The notes under the pieces are model-generated. The model had not been told where the DNA came from. It was given only the letters and a program-made list of their open reading frames with translations, and did not search any database. 64,000 nucleotides of DNA from Allobosea psychrotolerans (lineage in GTDB: Bacteria; Pseudomonadota; Alphaproteobacteria; Rhizobiales; Beijerinckiaceae). How positions within the stretch are numbered: the stretch's first letter is position 1; each line of letters begins with the position of its first letter. Below are positions 18,989 through 27,541 of this stretch, piece by piece. The position numbers and the translations under genes are program-made. Location of the stretch: the NCBI RefSeq assembly GCF_002917105.1, contig NZ_PQFZ01000014.1:62001-126000 (forward strand), given 5' to 3'.

Positions 18989-19073
18989 GCGCGCCCATTG
19001 CGCGCCCGACCCGGCTGACCGCCGAGGCTTCACTCAATCATCGCAGACGAAAAGGCGCCGATCCCGCTCGGCG
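18989..19073 (+). promoter_or_regulatory. Possible attenuator: competing RNA hairpins after the leader ORF
   Basis: A gcgcgc / gcgcgc hairpin at 18989-19005. Arm ctcggcg at 19067-19073 can pair either with cgccgag at 19020-19026 or, through tcggcg, with cgccga at 19056-19061. The second, compact hairpin lies directly before the aagg ribosome site of the next gene. No T-run follows, so control would be by translation or Rho rather than intrinsic termination. Confidence 0.4.
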
Positions 19074-19084
19074 AAGGCAAAGCC

Positions 19085-19309
19085 ATGTCTCAAGGCAAAG
19101 TCATGTCCCAAGCCATCATCATCGAAATCTCCGGCACGACGGCCGGCATCATCGTCGGCTCCCCCGGCAACTTCCGCTTCTTCTCCTCCGAGCCGGCCTT
19201 CGACAGGCTCGACGGCCGGACCTTTCATTCCGCCGAGCAGGCGCGCCGCACCGCCGCCGCGCATCGCACCGCCCAGGCCCCCCGCAAAGACGCCCGCAAG
19301 GCCGCCTGA
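19085..19309 (+). CDS. Small conserved-looking hypothetical protein
   Basis: 74 aa, or 68 aa if it starts at ATG 19103 (MSQAIIIEISGTTAGIIVGS). An N-terminal beta-rich half (SQAIIIEISGTTAGIIV, then a FRFFSSEPAFDRLDGRTF segment) is followed by a basic alanine/arginine tail. No signal peptide or membrane segment. It lies between the candidate leader peptide and ssuA, 40 bases before the latter, and is probably co-transcribed. Function unknown; its coding nature is inferred from position, start sites and composition. Confidence 0.6.
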   Translation: MSQGKVMSQAIIIEISGTTAGIIVGSPGNFRFFSSEPAFDRLDGRTFHSAEQARRTAAAHRTAQAPRKDARKAA

Positions 19310-19349
19310 ACCCTTATCGCCCCTCGATCCAGACAAGGGCCCTCAAGCC

Positions 19350-20309
19350 ATGGACCGTAGAGATTTCATCGCCCGCTTAGCCGGCTCGTCGCTCGCCCTC
19401 ACCTCGAGGGCCGCAATCGCTCAATCCAGCCTCTCGCCCAAGGAGCTGCGCATCGGCTTCCAGAAGAACGGCGTCCTGCTCATCGCCAAGCAGCAGGGCG
19501 TGCTGGAGAAACGCTTCAAGCCGCAAGGCATCGAGATCAAATGGGTCGAGTTCCAGTTCGGCCCGCCGCTGCTGGAGGCGCTGAACGTCGGCTCGATCGA
19601 TTACGGCCCGACCGGCGACGCTCCCCCGATCTTCGCCCAGGCCGCCAAGGCGAACCTGCTCTATGTCGCGACGCAGGAGGCCGCCGGCTCCGGCGCCGCG
19701 ATCCTGCTGCCGCCGAAATCGCCGATCCAGACGCTCGCCGAGCTCAAGGGCAAGAAGATCGCCTTCGCCAAGGCGTCGAGTTCGCACAACCTAACCATCG
19801 CGGCGATCGAGAAAGCTGGGCTCGGCTATGACGAGTTCACGCCGGTCTATCTGCCGCCGGCGGATGCACGCGCCGCCTTCGAGCGCGGCTCGGTCGATGC
19901 CTGGACGATCTGGGATCCGTTCTTCGCCATCGCCGAGGCCATTCCCGGCGTGCGCATCCTGTCGCTGTCGAAGGGCATCGTCTCGCAGAACTCGTTTTAC
20001 CTCGCCAATCGCGACTTCACGGCGAAGAACCCCGAGATCGTCGCGGCGATCAATGACGAGCTCGCCAAGGTCGCGCGCTGGGCCGACAGCCATCGCGACG
20101 AGGTCGCCAGCGTCCAGGCGGCCGCGACCGGCCTGCCGATCGAACCCTGGAAGCGCTCGGTCGAGCGCTCCGATTTCGTCATCGCGCCGCTCAATCCACG
20201 CGTGCTCGACGAGCAGCAGCGCGTCGCCGATCGCTTCCACCGGCTCGGGCTGATCCCCAAGCCGATCAATGTCCGCGACATCGTCTGGGACTGGAAACCG
20301 ACCGCCTGA
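19350..20309 (+). CDS. ssuA: Sulfonate ABC transporter substrate-binding protein, SsuA type (copy 1)
   Basis: Aliphatic sulfonate-binding periplasmic protein, 319 aa. The signal peptide begins MDRRDFIARLAG, with a twin-arginine-like start, and ends near AIA-QSS. The core ELRIGFQKNGVLLIAKQQG, GSIDYGPTGDAPPIFAQAA and FERGSVDAWTIWDPFFA are typical of SsuA. It is followed 46 bases later by a second ssuA. The two differ enough to suggest different sulfonate preferences. Confidence 0.9.
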   Translation: MDRRDFIARLAGSSLALTSRAAIAQSSLSPKELRIGFQKNGVLLIAKQQGVLEKRFKPQGIEIKWVEFQFGPPLLEALNVGSIDYGPTGDAPPIFAQAAKANLLYVATQEAAGSGAAILLPPKSPIQTLAELKGKKIAFAKASSSHNLTIAAIEKAGLGYDEFTPVYLPPADARAAFERGSVDAWTIWDPFFAIAEAIPGVRILSLSKGIVSQNSFYLANRDFTAKNPEIVAAINDELAKVARWADSHRDEVASVQAAATGLPIEPWKRSVERSDFVIAPLNPRVLDEQQRVADRFHRLGLIPKPINVRDIVWDWKPTA

Positions 20310-20355
20310 GCGATCGGCCTCCTCCGTCCTGAACCCGAGAAAGATACCCCATCCG

Positions 20356-21303
20356 ATGATTTCGAAGAGATCGTTCCTGACCCTCTCGGCCGCGAGCCTG
20401 GCGCTTAGCCTGTCCGCGACCGGGGCCTCCGCACAGGAGAAGACGCTGCGCGTCGGTTTCCAGAAATACGGCAAGATCGTCCTGCTCAAGGGCAAGGGCA
20501 CGCTGGAGAAGGCGCTGGAGCCGCTGGGCTACAAGGTCACATGGACCGAGTTCCCGGCCGGCCCGCAATTGCTGGAAGCGATCAATGTCGGGGCGATCGA
20601 CATCGGCAACACCGGCGAAGCGCCACCGATCTTCGCCCAGGCCGCGGGCGCGCCGCTGGTCTATGTCGCCTATGAGCCGCCCGCACCGAAGGGCGAGGCC
20701 ATCCTCGTACCCAAGGGCAGCCCGATCCAGTCGGTCGCCGAGCTCAAGGGCAAGAAGGTCGCGCTGAACAAGGGCTCCAACGTCCATTACCTGCTGGTCA
20801 AGGCCCTTGAGAAGGCGGGCGTCGTTTATGCCGACATCACGCCGGTGTTCCTGACCCCGGCCGATGCGCGCGCAGCCTTCGAGCGCGGCGCGGTCGACGC
20901 CTGGGCGATCTGGGACCCCTTCCAGGCCGCGGCCGAGACAACGATCGGCGCGCGCACGCTCACCGATGGCACCGGCATCGTCGCCAACCACCAGTTCTAT
21001 CTCGCCAGCGAGAAGCTCGTCGCCAATCACGACGCGGCCTTGAAGGTCTTCCTCAAGCAATTGAGCGATGTCGATGACTGGGCCAAGGCCGACATCACCG
21101 CCGTCGCCGAGGCGCTGAGCCCCTCGACCGGCATTCCAGCCCCGATCCTGCAATTGGCGCTGGCGCGGCAAAGCTACGGGATCAGGCCGCTCGACGAGGC
21201 CACGATCGCCGAGCAGCAGCGCATCGCCGACACCTTCCACGCGCTCGGCCTGCTGCCGAAGCCCGTCACCATCGCCAGCGCCGTGAAGAGGATCGCCTCA
21301 TGA
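20356..21303 (+). CDS. ssuA: Sulfonate ABC transporter substrate-binding protein, SsuA type (copy 2)
   Basis: 315 aa from ATG 20356 (MISKRSFLTLSAASLALSLS, Sec signal ending ASA-QEK). LRVGFQKYGKIVLLKGKGTL, GAIDIGNTGEAPPIFAQAAG and FERGAVDAWAIWDPFQAA match copy 1 and the SsuA family. Its stop overlaps the ssuD start by 4 bases, so this copy is the one coupled directly to the monooxygenase and transporter. Confidence 0.93.
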   Translation: MISKRSFLTLSAASLALSLSATGASAQEKTLRVGFQKYGKIVLLKGKGTLEKALEPLGYKVTWTEFPAGPQLLEAINVGAIDIGNTGEAPPIFAQAAGAPLVYVAYEPPAPKGEAILVPKGSPIQSVAELKGKKVALNKGSNVHYLLVKALEKAGVVYADITPVFLTPADARAAFERGAVDAWAIWDPFQAAAETTIGARTLTDGTGIVANHQFYLASEKLVANHDAALKVFLKQLSDVDDWAKADITAVAEALSPSTGIPAPILQLALARQSYGIRPLDEATIAEQQRIADTFHALGLLPKPVTIASAVKRIAS

Positions 21304-22475
21304 GCATCGCGCCTGCACACAGCGCCAATGTCCTCTGGTTCCTGCCGACCCATGGCGACGGCCGTTATCTCGGCACGGCCACGGGCGGCCGCCAGACCGA
21401 TTTCGCCTATCTGCGCCAGATCGCCCAGGCCGCCGATACGCTGGGCTATTACGGCGTCCTGCTGCCGACCGGCCGAAGCTGCGAGGATTCCTGGATCGTC
21501 GCCTCGGCGGTCGCGCCGCTGACGCAGAACCTGCGCTATCTCGTGGCGGTCAGGCCCGGGCTGCAATCGCCGACATTGGCGGCGCGCATGACCGCGACAC
21601 TCGACCGCGTCTCGAACGGGCGGCTGCTCGTCAATGTCGTCACCGGCGGAGATCCGGTCGAGAATGCCGGCGACGGCATCTTCCTGTCGCATGACGAGCG
21701 CTACGAGGTCACCCGCGAGTTCCTCTCGGTCTATTCCGCCCTGCTGCGCGGCGAGACCGTGCGGCATGAGGGCAAGCATATCCGCATCGAGGATGGGCAA
21801 TTGCTCTATCCCTCGACGCAGGCCGGCGGGCCGCCGCTCTATTTCGGCGGCTCCTCGCCCGCCGCCATCGATGTCGCGGCCGAGACCATCGACAAATACC
21901 TGACCTGGGGGGAGCCCCCAGTGGCGGTCGCCGAGAAGATCGCGACCGTCTCCGCCGCGGCCAAAGCGGCGGGGCGGAAACTCTCCTTCGGCATTCGCTT
22001 GCACGTCATCGTCCGCGAGACCGAGGCCGAGGCCTGGGCGGCGGCCGACAAGCTGATCAGCCATCTCGACGACGCCACCATCGCCAAGTCGCAGCAGATC
22101 TTCGCCCGCATGGATTCCGAGGGCCAGCGGCGGATGTCGGCGCTGCATGGCGGCAACCGCGACAAGCTCGAGATCTCGCCCAATCTCTGGGCCGGCGTCG
22201 GCCTGGTGCGCGGCGGGGCCGGCACGGCTCTGGTCGGCAGCCCCGAACAGGTGGCGGCCCGGATCAAGGAGTACATGGCGCTCGGCATCGACAGCTTCAT
22301 CCTGTCGGGCTACCCGCATCTGGAGGAGGCTTACCGCTTCGCCGAATTGGTCTTCCCGCTGCTGCCGCTCAACCACGGCAAGCCCGTGATCAACGGCATC
22401 GTCAATAACGGCCCCTTCGGCGAGACCATCGCCAATGACGCCAAGCCCGAGCAGAAGCGGGCCGCGAGCTCATGA
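21300..22475 (+). CDS. ssuD: FMNH2-dependent alkanesulfonate monooxygenase
   Basis: Converts alkanesulfonates, FMNH2 and O2 to aldehyde and sulfite in the cytoplasm during sulfate starvation. 391 aa, close to E. coli SsuD (about 381). The active-site region LLPTGRSCEDSW contains C61, equivalent to the conserved SsuD cysteine, and FGIRLHVIVRET carries the conserved Arg/His pair. The C terminus has the SsuD GYPHLEEAYRFAELVFPLLP block. The start overlaps ssuA2 and the stop overlaps ssuC by 4 bases. FMNH2 likely comes from the flavin reductase at 24164. Confidence 0.96.
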   Translation: MSIAPAHSANVLWFLPTHGDGRYLGTATGGRQTDFAYLRQIAQAADTLGYYGVLLPTGRSCEDSWIVASAVAPLTQNLRYLVAVRPGLQSPTLAARMTATLDRVSNGRLLVNVVTGGDPVENAGDGIFLSHDERYEVTREFLSVYSALLRGETVRHEGKHIRIEDGQLLYPSTQAGGPPLYFGGSSPAAIDVAAETIDKYLTWGEPPVAVAEKIATVSAAAKAAGRKLSFGIRLHVIVRETEAEAWAAADKLISHLDDATIAKSQQIFARMDSEGQRRMSALHGGNRDKLEISPNLWAGVGLVRGGAGTALVGSPEQVAARIKEYMALGIDSFILSGYPHLEEAYRFAELVFPLLPLNHGKPVINGIVNNGPFGETIANDAKPEQKRAASS

Positions 22476-23308
22476 CCGACCGCGCAGAACCGATCCCGCG
22501 CCCGCAACGCGCCAGCCTGCGCCTGCCCGACCTCAAGCCGCTGCAGCCATGGCTCGCGCGCCTGACGCCCTGGCTGTTGCCGCTTGCGATTCTCGTGGTC
22601 TGGCAAGCAGCCTCGCGGCTGGGCTTCATCGCCGCCAACGTCCTGCCGGCACCGAGCGACGTGCTCGCCGCCGGCTGGCGGCTGACGCTCAACGGGCAGC
22701 TCGCCGAAAACATCGCGGTCAGCTTCAAGCGCGCCATCTCCGGCTTCCTGCTCGGCGGCTCGCTCGCCTTCGCGCTCGGGCTGTTCAACGGCCTGTCCAA
22801 GACCTCCGAGCGCGTCACCGACACCACCATCCAGATGGTGCGCAACATCCCGAACCTGGCGCTGATCCCTCTGGTCATCCTATGGTTCGGCATCGAGGAG
22901 GAGGCAAAGCTCTTCCTGACCTCGCTCGGCGTCTTCTTCCCGATCTATATCAACACCTTCCATGGCGTGCGCACCGTCGACAGCCAGCTCGTCGAGATGG
23001 GTCGCTCCTATGGCATGAGCAATTTCGAGCTGTTCCGCCGCGTCATCCTGCCCGGCGCCCTGCCCTCGATCTTCGTCGGCGTGCGCTATGCGCTCGGCAT
23101 CATGTGGCTGACGCTGATCGTGGCGGAGACGATCGCGGCCAATTCCGGCATCGGCTACATGGCGATGAATGCGCGCGAGTTCATGCTGGTCGACGTCGTC
23201 GTGCTGGCGATCGTGATCTACGCGGCGCTGGGCAAGCTCGCGGACTCCGTGGTGCGCCTGCTGGAGCGGCTCTGCCTCTCCTGGCACCCCGCCTTCGAGA
23301 AGCCGTGA
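22472..23308 (+). CDS. ssuC: Aliphatic sulfonate ABC transporter permease
   Basis: Inner membrane permease, 278 aa, with six predicted helices and the EAA loop MGRSYGMSNFELFRRVILPGALPSIF. VRNIPNLALIPLVILWFGIEE is characteristic of SsuC/TauC permeases. A cytoplasmic N terminus of about 30 residues precedes the first helix. It is coupled to ssuD by a 4-base overlap and followed by ssuB after 10 bases. Confidence 0.95.
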   Translation: MTDRAEPIPRPQRASLRLPDLKPLQPWLARLTPWLLPLAILVVWQAASRLGFIAANVLPAPSDVLAAGWRLTLNGQLAENIAVSFKRAISGFLLGGSLAFALGLFNGLSKTSERVTDTTIQMVRNIPNLALIPLVILWFGIEEEAKLFLTSLGVFFPIYINTFHGVRTVDSQLVEMGRSYGMSNFELFRRVILPGALPSIFVGVRYALGIMWLTLIVAETIAANSGIGYMAMNAREFMLVDVVVLAIVIYAALGKLADSVVRLLERLCLSWHPAFEKP

Positions 23309-23318
23309 GGAGCCGGCC

Positions 23319-24149
23319 ATGACGACAGCGACATTGGCGCCGGGCGCCCGGCTTTTCGAGGCCCTGTTCGAGGACCAGTCGGCGAAAGCCCGGGCCGCGC
23401 GCGGCCAGCCGATCGCGATACGGGGCCTGAAGAAGCGCTTCGGCGAGCTTGAGGTTCTGCGCGGAATCGATCTCGACGTGCCCGCGGGGCAGTTCCTCGC
23501 CATCGTCGGGCGCAGCGGCTGCGGCAAGAGCACGCTGCTGCGCATTCTCGCCGGGCTCGATACGCCAAGCGAAGGCACGCTCAGTTTCGGTCAGGCCGGC
23601 ACCGCCGCCGCGACCCCGCGCATCATGTTCCAGGAGCCGCGCCTGCTGCCCTGGGCGCGCGTGCTCTCCAATGTCGAGGTCGGGCTGGGCGCCGAGCGCA
23701 AGCTGCCCGAGGCCGAGGAGCGCGCCTTCCAGACCTTGCGCGCCGTCGGGCTCGAAGCGAAGGCGCAGCAATGGCCCGCTCTGCTCTCCGGCGGGCAGCG
23801 CCAGCGCGTCGCGCTCGCCCGCGCCTTGGTCAGCCGGCCGCGCGTGCTGGCGCTGGATGAGCCGCTCGGCGCGCTCGACGCGCTGACCCGCATCGAGATG
23901 CAGGGGCTGCTGGAGCGGGTCTGGCTCGCCCAGGGCTTCACCGCGATCCTGGTGACGCATGACGTCTCCGAGGCGCTGACGCTCGCCGATCGCGTCGTGA
24001 TGATCGACGAGGGCCGCATCACGCTCGATATCGCGGTCGACCTGCCGCGCCCGCGCCGGCGCGGCTCGGTCGACCTCGCCTTGCTCGAAGAGCGCATCCT
24101 CAAGGACCTGATCCGCGAAGACGCCAACCCGCCGGAATACGCGATCTGA
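23319..24149 (+). CDS. ssuB: Aliphatic sulfonate ABC transporter ATP-binding protein
   Basis: ATPase energising sulfonate uptake, 276 aa. Walker A VGRSGCGKSTLL is at about 65-76, the Q-loop MFQEPRLLPWARVLSNV is the SsuB/TauB type, and the signature LSGGQRQRVALARAL and Walker B VLALDEPLGALDALTR are intact. About 30 extra residues at the N terminus (through QSAKARAARGQP) are usual for proteobacterial SsuB. Confidence 0.95.
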   Translation: MTTATLAPGARLFEALFEDQSAKARAARGQPIAIRGLKKRFGELEVLRGIDLDVPAGQFLAIVGRSGCGKSTLLRILAGLDTPSEGTLSFGQAGTAAATPRIMFQEPRLLPWARVLSNVEVGLGAERKLPEAEERAFQTLRAVGLEAKAQQWPALLSGGQRQRVALARALVSRPRVLALDEPLGALDALTRIEMQGLLERVWLAQGFTAILVTHDVSEALTLADRVVMIDEGRITLDIAVDLPRPRRRGSVDLALLEERILKDLIREDANPPEYAI

Positions 24150-24163
24150 AGGAGATGGAAGCG

Positions 24164-24733
24164 ATGGCCGTCATCACCCCGCTGCCCAAGGCGATCCGCC
24201 CGGTCCACGACGATGTGGCCACCTTCCGCGCCGCCTTCCGCCATCGCGCCGGCGGCGTCAGCGTGATCACGACAGGGTACGGCGAAGACCGCACCGGCCT
24301 GACCGCGACCTCGGTCTCCTCGCTCTCGGCCGAGCCGCCGACCATCTTCTTCGGCCTCAATCTGAGCTCGTCGAGCTATCCCGTGCTCCAGCGTCACCGC
24401 AGCTTCGGCGTGAATTTCCTGAGTGCGACCCAAAAGCAGGTCGCCGATCGCTTCGCCGGCCGGGGCGGCGAGAAGGGCGCCGCGCGCTACGCCGATGCGG
24501 ACTGGACGAGCGGTGTATCCGGCGCGCCGCTCCTGCTCGGCGCCCTGGCCAGCCTCGATTGCGAGGTCGAGGAGATCATCGAGCGCCACTCCCACGCCAT
24601 CATCATCGGCCGGGTCCGGGAGGTCAGGCTCGGCCGCGACGACGCCGCCCTGGTCTACTGGCGCGGTGACTATGAACGGCTCGGCTGGATGATCGAGGAA
24701 GCGACCACGGCGCTGGGTTTGCGCGCTTATTAG
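24164..24733 (+). CDS. Flavin reductase domain protein (FMN-binding split barrel), SsuE-like role
   Basis: Flavin reductase of the FMN-binding split-barrel family, 189 aa. The start at 24164 is chosen over an in-frame ATG at 24155 because aaggag abuts the first ATG but lies 9 bases before the second. Family motifs: FRHRAGGVSVITTGYGEDRTGLTATSVSSLS, DPP-like SAEPPTIFFGLNLSSSSY and the C-terminal YWRGDYERL. It is the last gene of the ssu operon and should supply FMNH2 to SsuD and perhaps to the LLM enzyme at 17275. It is not homologous to classical SsuE. Confidence 0.9.
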   Translation: MAVITPLPKAIRPVHDDVATFRAAFRHRAGGVSVITTGYGEDRTGLTATSVSSLSAEPPTIFFGLNLSSSSYPVLQRHRSFGVNFLSATQKQVADRFAGRGGEKGAARYADADWTSGVSGAPLLLGALASLDCEVEEIIERHSHAIIIGRVREVRLGRDDAALVYWRGDYERLGWMIEEATTALGLRAY

Positions 24734-24796
24734 AGACGTCCGAAGCTGCTTGGACTCCCTCTGAGCGTTCGTCCTGAGGGGCGGGCTTTAGCCCGC

Positions 24797-24850
24797 GTCT
24801 CGAAGGATGCTCCAGGAGGCTCTGGAACCATCTGGAGCATCCTTCGAGAC
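24797..24850. repeat. Intergenic inverted repeat, perfect 19-bp arms
   Basis: Arms 24797-24815 and 24832-24850 are perfect complements, separated by 16 bases. It lies between the convergent ssu operon and VOC gene and may end both transcripts, though no T-run follows. It resembles a family of dispersed palindromes of Hyphomicrobiales. Confidence 0.7.
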
Positions 24851-24899
24851 GCCGCTTCGCGGCTCCTCAGAATGAGGGCCGGAGGTTCCAGACAGGCCC

Positions 24900-25679
24900 T
24901 CAGCGCTCCCTGACGATCTCCAGCCTCGCGCCATGGGCGAGGCTGGTGTCGAGCGCCTGGTCCTTCCCGCCGAAGAACGAGATCGCATAGGCGCCCTGGC
25001 CACGCTGTTCGAGATGGCGCGTTAGCCCTTCGCAGGCTTCGGCCCGCCCCTCGGCCAGCGACAGGATCTGGCGGCCGAGCTGGAATTGCACGAGCCCGAA
25101 GCCGAGCCCCGGCACGCCGCCGCTGGCGACAGGCGCCTGGCCGAGCAGGGTGCGATAGCGTGCTGCCGATACGCCAAGGTCGCGGACCGCCACGGTCACG
25201 CCGGCAACGCCCGTGACTCCGTTCGCATGCGTGCGGGCCGCACCCTCCGGCACGCGCAGCGCCCGCGCCGTGACATCCTCGCACAGGAAGGGGATGTCGC
25301 TTTCCGGCGGCCGCGCCGAGCGCCAGGCCAGGCGCGTGCCGTCGGGCTGCAGGCGCGCGCCGTCGATCGGGCCCTCCATCACGATTCCGCCGGCGCGGGC
25401 GCGAGCCAGGTCGAGATCGAGCGAATCCGGCAGCAGGGCGTAATCGACCAGCCCGTTGCCGGCCTCGTCCAGCACGCGCCACCAGCGGAAATCCGGCACC
25501 GGCCGGGAAAAGGCGATGATTTCGAGATAAGCGCCGTCCCCCAGCACCACGAGCGCATTGCGCGAGCCGCGCGGATGCTCGCCGCCGGGCAGCACCGTGA
25601 AGCCCAGCGCCTCATAGTCGCGAACGGCCTGATCGAGATCGGTGACGGCAATGACGATATGGTCGATCGAAAGCGGCAT
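24900..25679 (-). CDS. VOC-family (glyoxalase-like) protein
   Basis: Vicinal-oxygen-chelate fold protein, 259 aa, with an N-terminal VOC module (MPLSIDHIVIAVTDLDQAVRDY) and a second, weaker module beginning VAGVTVAVRDLGVSAARYRTL at about 155. An AYLEIIAF motif gives the metal-ligand glutamate. It fits the glyoxalase-like group of single-subunit two-module proteins. It stands alone on the minus strand after the nitroreductase region; substrate unknown. Confidence 0.85.
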   Translation of the reverse strand: MPLSIDHIVIAVTDLDQAVRDYEALGFTVLPGGEHPRGSRNALVVLGDGAYLEIIAFSRPVPDFRWWRVLDEAGNGLVDYALLPDSLDLDLARARAGGIVMEGPIDGARLQPDGTRLAWRSARPPESDIPFLCEDVTARALRVPEGAARTHANGVTGVAGVTVAVRDLGVSAARYRTLLGQAPVASGGVPGLGFGLVQFQLGRQILSLAEGRAEACEGLTRHLEQRGQGAYAISFFGGKDQALDTSLAHGARLEIVRER

Positions 25680-25811
25680 CGCGGGGCGTCCTTGTGAACG
25701 TGAGCGTTGTCGAGCGAAGTGGACACCGCTCTAGCGGGAGTGCGAAGCCGCCACCAGATCGGGCAGATCTGGCGGCGGATAAACGGCCCGGTCGCGGCTG
25801 AGCGCTCGACC

Positions 25812-25861
25812 AGAGCATCGGCCCGAAAAGTGGAGGCCGGTTTTCGGAAGAAGCCGATGCT
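25812..25861. repeat. Dispersed intergenic palindromic element, copy 2
   Basis: Arms agcatcggc (25814-25822) and gccgatgct (25853-25861) around a core with gaaaagtgg and ccggtttt. Same layout as the copy at 16971. Confidence 0.65.
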
Positions 25862-25879
25862 GTAGGTGGAACGCGGCTT

Positions 25880-26194
25880 TCAGCGCAACGGCGAGAACGC
25901 CGTGGGGCGCAGGATGCGGCTGCGCATCTCCAGCACATAGGGCGCGGCCTTGGCGCGGAACTCCTGCCAGCGCGGATCGGCCTCCATCGCCCCACGCCGG
26001 CGCTCGCGATCGCCCGCATCCTCGAAGCGCCACATATGGACGACTTCGTTGACGACGCCCGTATCGGTGGTGAACCAGCCGATCAGCTGGCCGAGATGCG
26101 AGACCTGCAGCTCCATGCCCTCGCGGACATAGAGATCGAGATAGTCGCGCACATGGGCCGGCTTGATCGCGTAGGTGCGTTCATCGAGGATCAT
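25880..26194 (-). CDS. NIPSNAP family protein
   Basis: Small dimeric ferredoxin-like-fold protein of 104 aa with the NIPSNAP features MILDERTYAIKPAHVRDYLDLY, LGQLIGWFTTDTGVVNEVVHMWRFEDAGDRERRR and a PYVLEMRSRIL C terminus. Function of the family is unclear; in bacteria it often sits beside degradation genes. It starts 5 bases after the stop of the nitroreductase gene, so the two are probably co-transcribed. Confidence 0.9.
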   Translation of the reverse strand: MILDERTYAIKPAHVRDYLDLYVREGMELQVSHLGQLIGWFTTDTGVVNEVVHMWRFEDAGDRERRRGAMEADPRWQEFRAKAAPYVLEMRSRILRPTAFSPLR

Positions 26195-26199
26195 GATCG

Positions 26200-26799
26200 T
26201 CAGCCTGCCGGAAAGGCGCCTTCGAAGACGCTGGCCGAGAGCGGATTGCGCTGGCTCGGGGTTTCACGCGCCTGCAGCGCCTCTGGCAATTGCGTCTTGT
26301 CGCCCGGCTTGCCGATCGCGATCGCAGCCTCGACGCGGTAGCCGGCCGGCACGTTCAGTTCGGTCGCCGCGCGCGCATGATCGAAGCCGACCATGCCATG
26401 GGCCTGCCAGCCGGACCGTGTCGCCTGCAAGGCAAGCTGGGCCCAGGCCGCCCCGGCATCGAAGGAATGGCTGTAGGACGGCACCTCTTCGGTCTTGCCG
26501 GGAACGGCCATGGCCTGCTTCGAGACCACGATGACCAAAGCGGCGGCATGCTTGGCCCAGGAGGCGTTGAACTCGTTCAGCAGGCCGAGCAGCTTGTCCC
26601 AATGCGCCGTGCCGCGCCGCGCATAAACGAACCGCCAGGGCTGCGAATTATAGGAGGACGGAGCCCAGCGCGCCGCCTCGAACAGGGACAAGAGCCCGGC
26701 CTCCGAGATGCCATCGACGGTGAAGGCGCGCGGCGACCAGCGCTCAAGGAAAAGCGGGTCGATCGCATGATCGGCGACGCGATGATTGATGCTCGTCAT
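26200..26799 (-). CDS. Nitroreductase family protein
   Basis: FMN-dependent NAD(P)H nitroreductase-like protein, 199 aa from ATG 26799 (MTSINHRVADHAIDPLFLERWSPRAF). FMN-contact regions RWSPRAF, ARWAPSSYNSQPWRFVYA and MVGFDHARAATELNVP are those of the family. It could reduce nitro groups, quinones or free flavin. It precedes the NIPSNAP gene; the 202 bases between it and the flavin reductase gene at 27002 show no clear feature. Confidence 0.9.
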   Translation of the reverse strand: MTSINHRVADHAIDPLFLERWSPRAFTVDGISEAGLLSLFEAARWAPSSYNSQPWRFVYARRGTAHWDKLLGLLNEFNASWAKHAAALVIVVSKQAMAVPGKTEEVPSYSHSFDAGAAWAQLALQATRSGWQAHGMVGFDHARAATELNVPAGYRVEAAIAIGKPGDKTQLPEALQARETPSQRNPLSASVFEGAFPAG

Positions 26800-27001
26800 G
26801 GAAACATATCCTGCAGAATGCGGAACAGTGGTGGATTGAGCCGCGTCTCGATCGGCAAGATAGTCCAGATCAGTGCATCGACGCCGCGCCTCTTCCATTA
26901 GCAAGAAGCGCGTTCGCGGCATATCGGCATATGCCGCATTTTCGGAGAGCGAGGCTTGCAATAACGCCTATGTGAACCACGGCTTCAGCGGCCGTGGCCG
27001 C

Positions 27002-27541
27002 TTATCGCGAACCGTCCAGGCTGCGATATTGCCCCCGGCAGAAGATCAGCGGCGCATCGATCGGCTCGCAATCGAAGCGAAGCACCTCACCGACGAAGAT
27101 GACGTGGTCGCCGCCATCATGCTGCGCATAACAACGGCATTCGAAATGGGCGAGCGCACCGGGCAGCAAGGGCGCTCCGGTCCGGCCGGGACGTTGATCG
27201 ACGCCATCCCATTTGGTCGCGACCGACTGGGCGAAGCGGTTGGAAATGGCCTCCTGCTCGCGATGCAGGATGTTGATGGCGAAGCTCTGCGCCTGCAGCA
27301 GATGTTCGAGGCTGCGCGCCTTGCGCGCGACGCTGAACAGGATCAGCGGCGGGTCGAGCGAGACGGTGTTGAATGAGCTCAGCGTCAGGCCGACCGGATC
27401 ACCGCCGCGCTCATGCGTCGTCACCACGGCGACGCCGGTCGCGAATTGTCCGAGAGCGCGGCGCAGTTCGCGCGTGTCGAGCGCCACGCCGCCAGTGGCG
27501 TCGTCTTCGCGTTCCGTATTCGGCAGCTTGAGCGCGCTCAT
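27002..27541 (-). CDS. Flavin reductase family protein (FMN-binding split barrel)
   Basis: 179 aa from ATG 27541 (MSALKLPNTEREDDATGG). Motifs LGQFATGVAVVTTHERGGDPVGLTLSSFNTVSLDPPLILFSV and the C-terminal FCRGQYRSL are diagnostic for HpaC/two-component flavin reductases. The start overlaps the stop of the dehydrogenase gene by 4 bases. It is the third enzyme gene after the LLM monooxygenase and most likely its reductase partner. Confidence 0.92.
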   Translation of the reverse strand: MSALKLPNTEREDDATGGVALDTRELRRALGQFATGVAVVTTHERGGDPVGLTLSSFNTVSLDPPLILFSVARKARSLEHLLQAQSFAINILHREQEAISNRFAQSVATKWDGVDQRPGRTGAPLLPGALAHFECRCYAQHDGGDHVIFVGEVLRFDCEPIDAPLIFCRGQYRSLDGSR

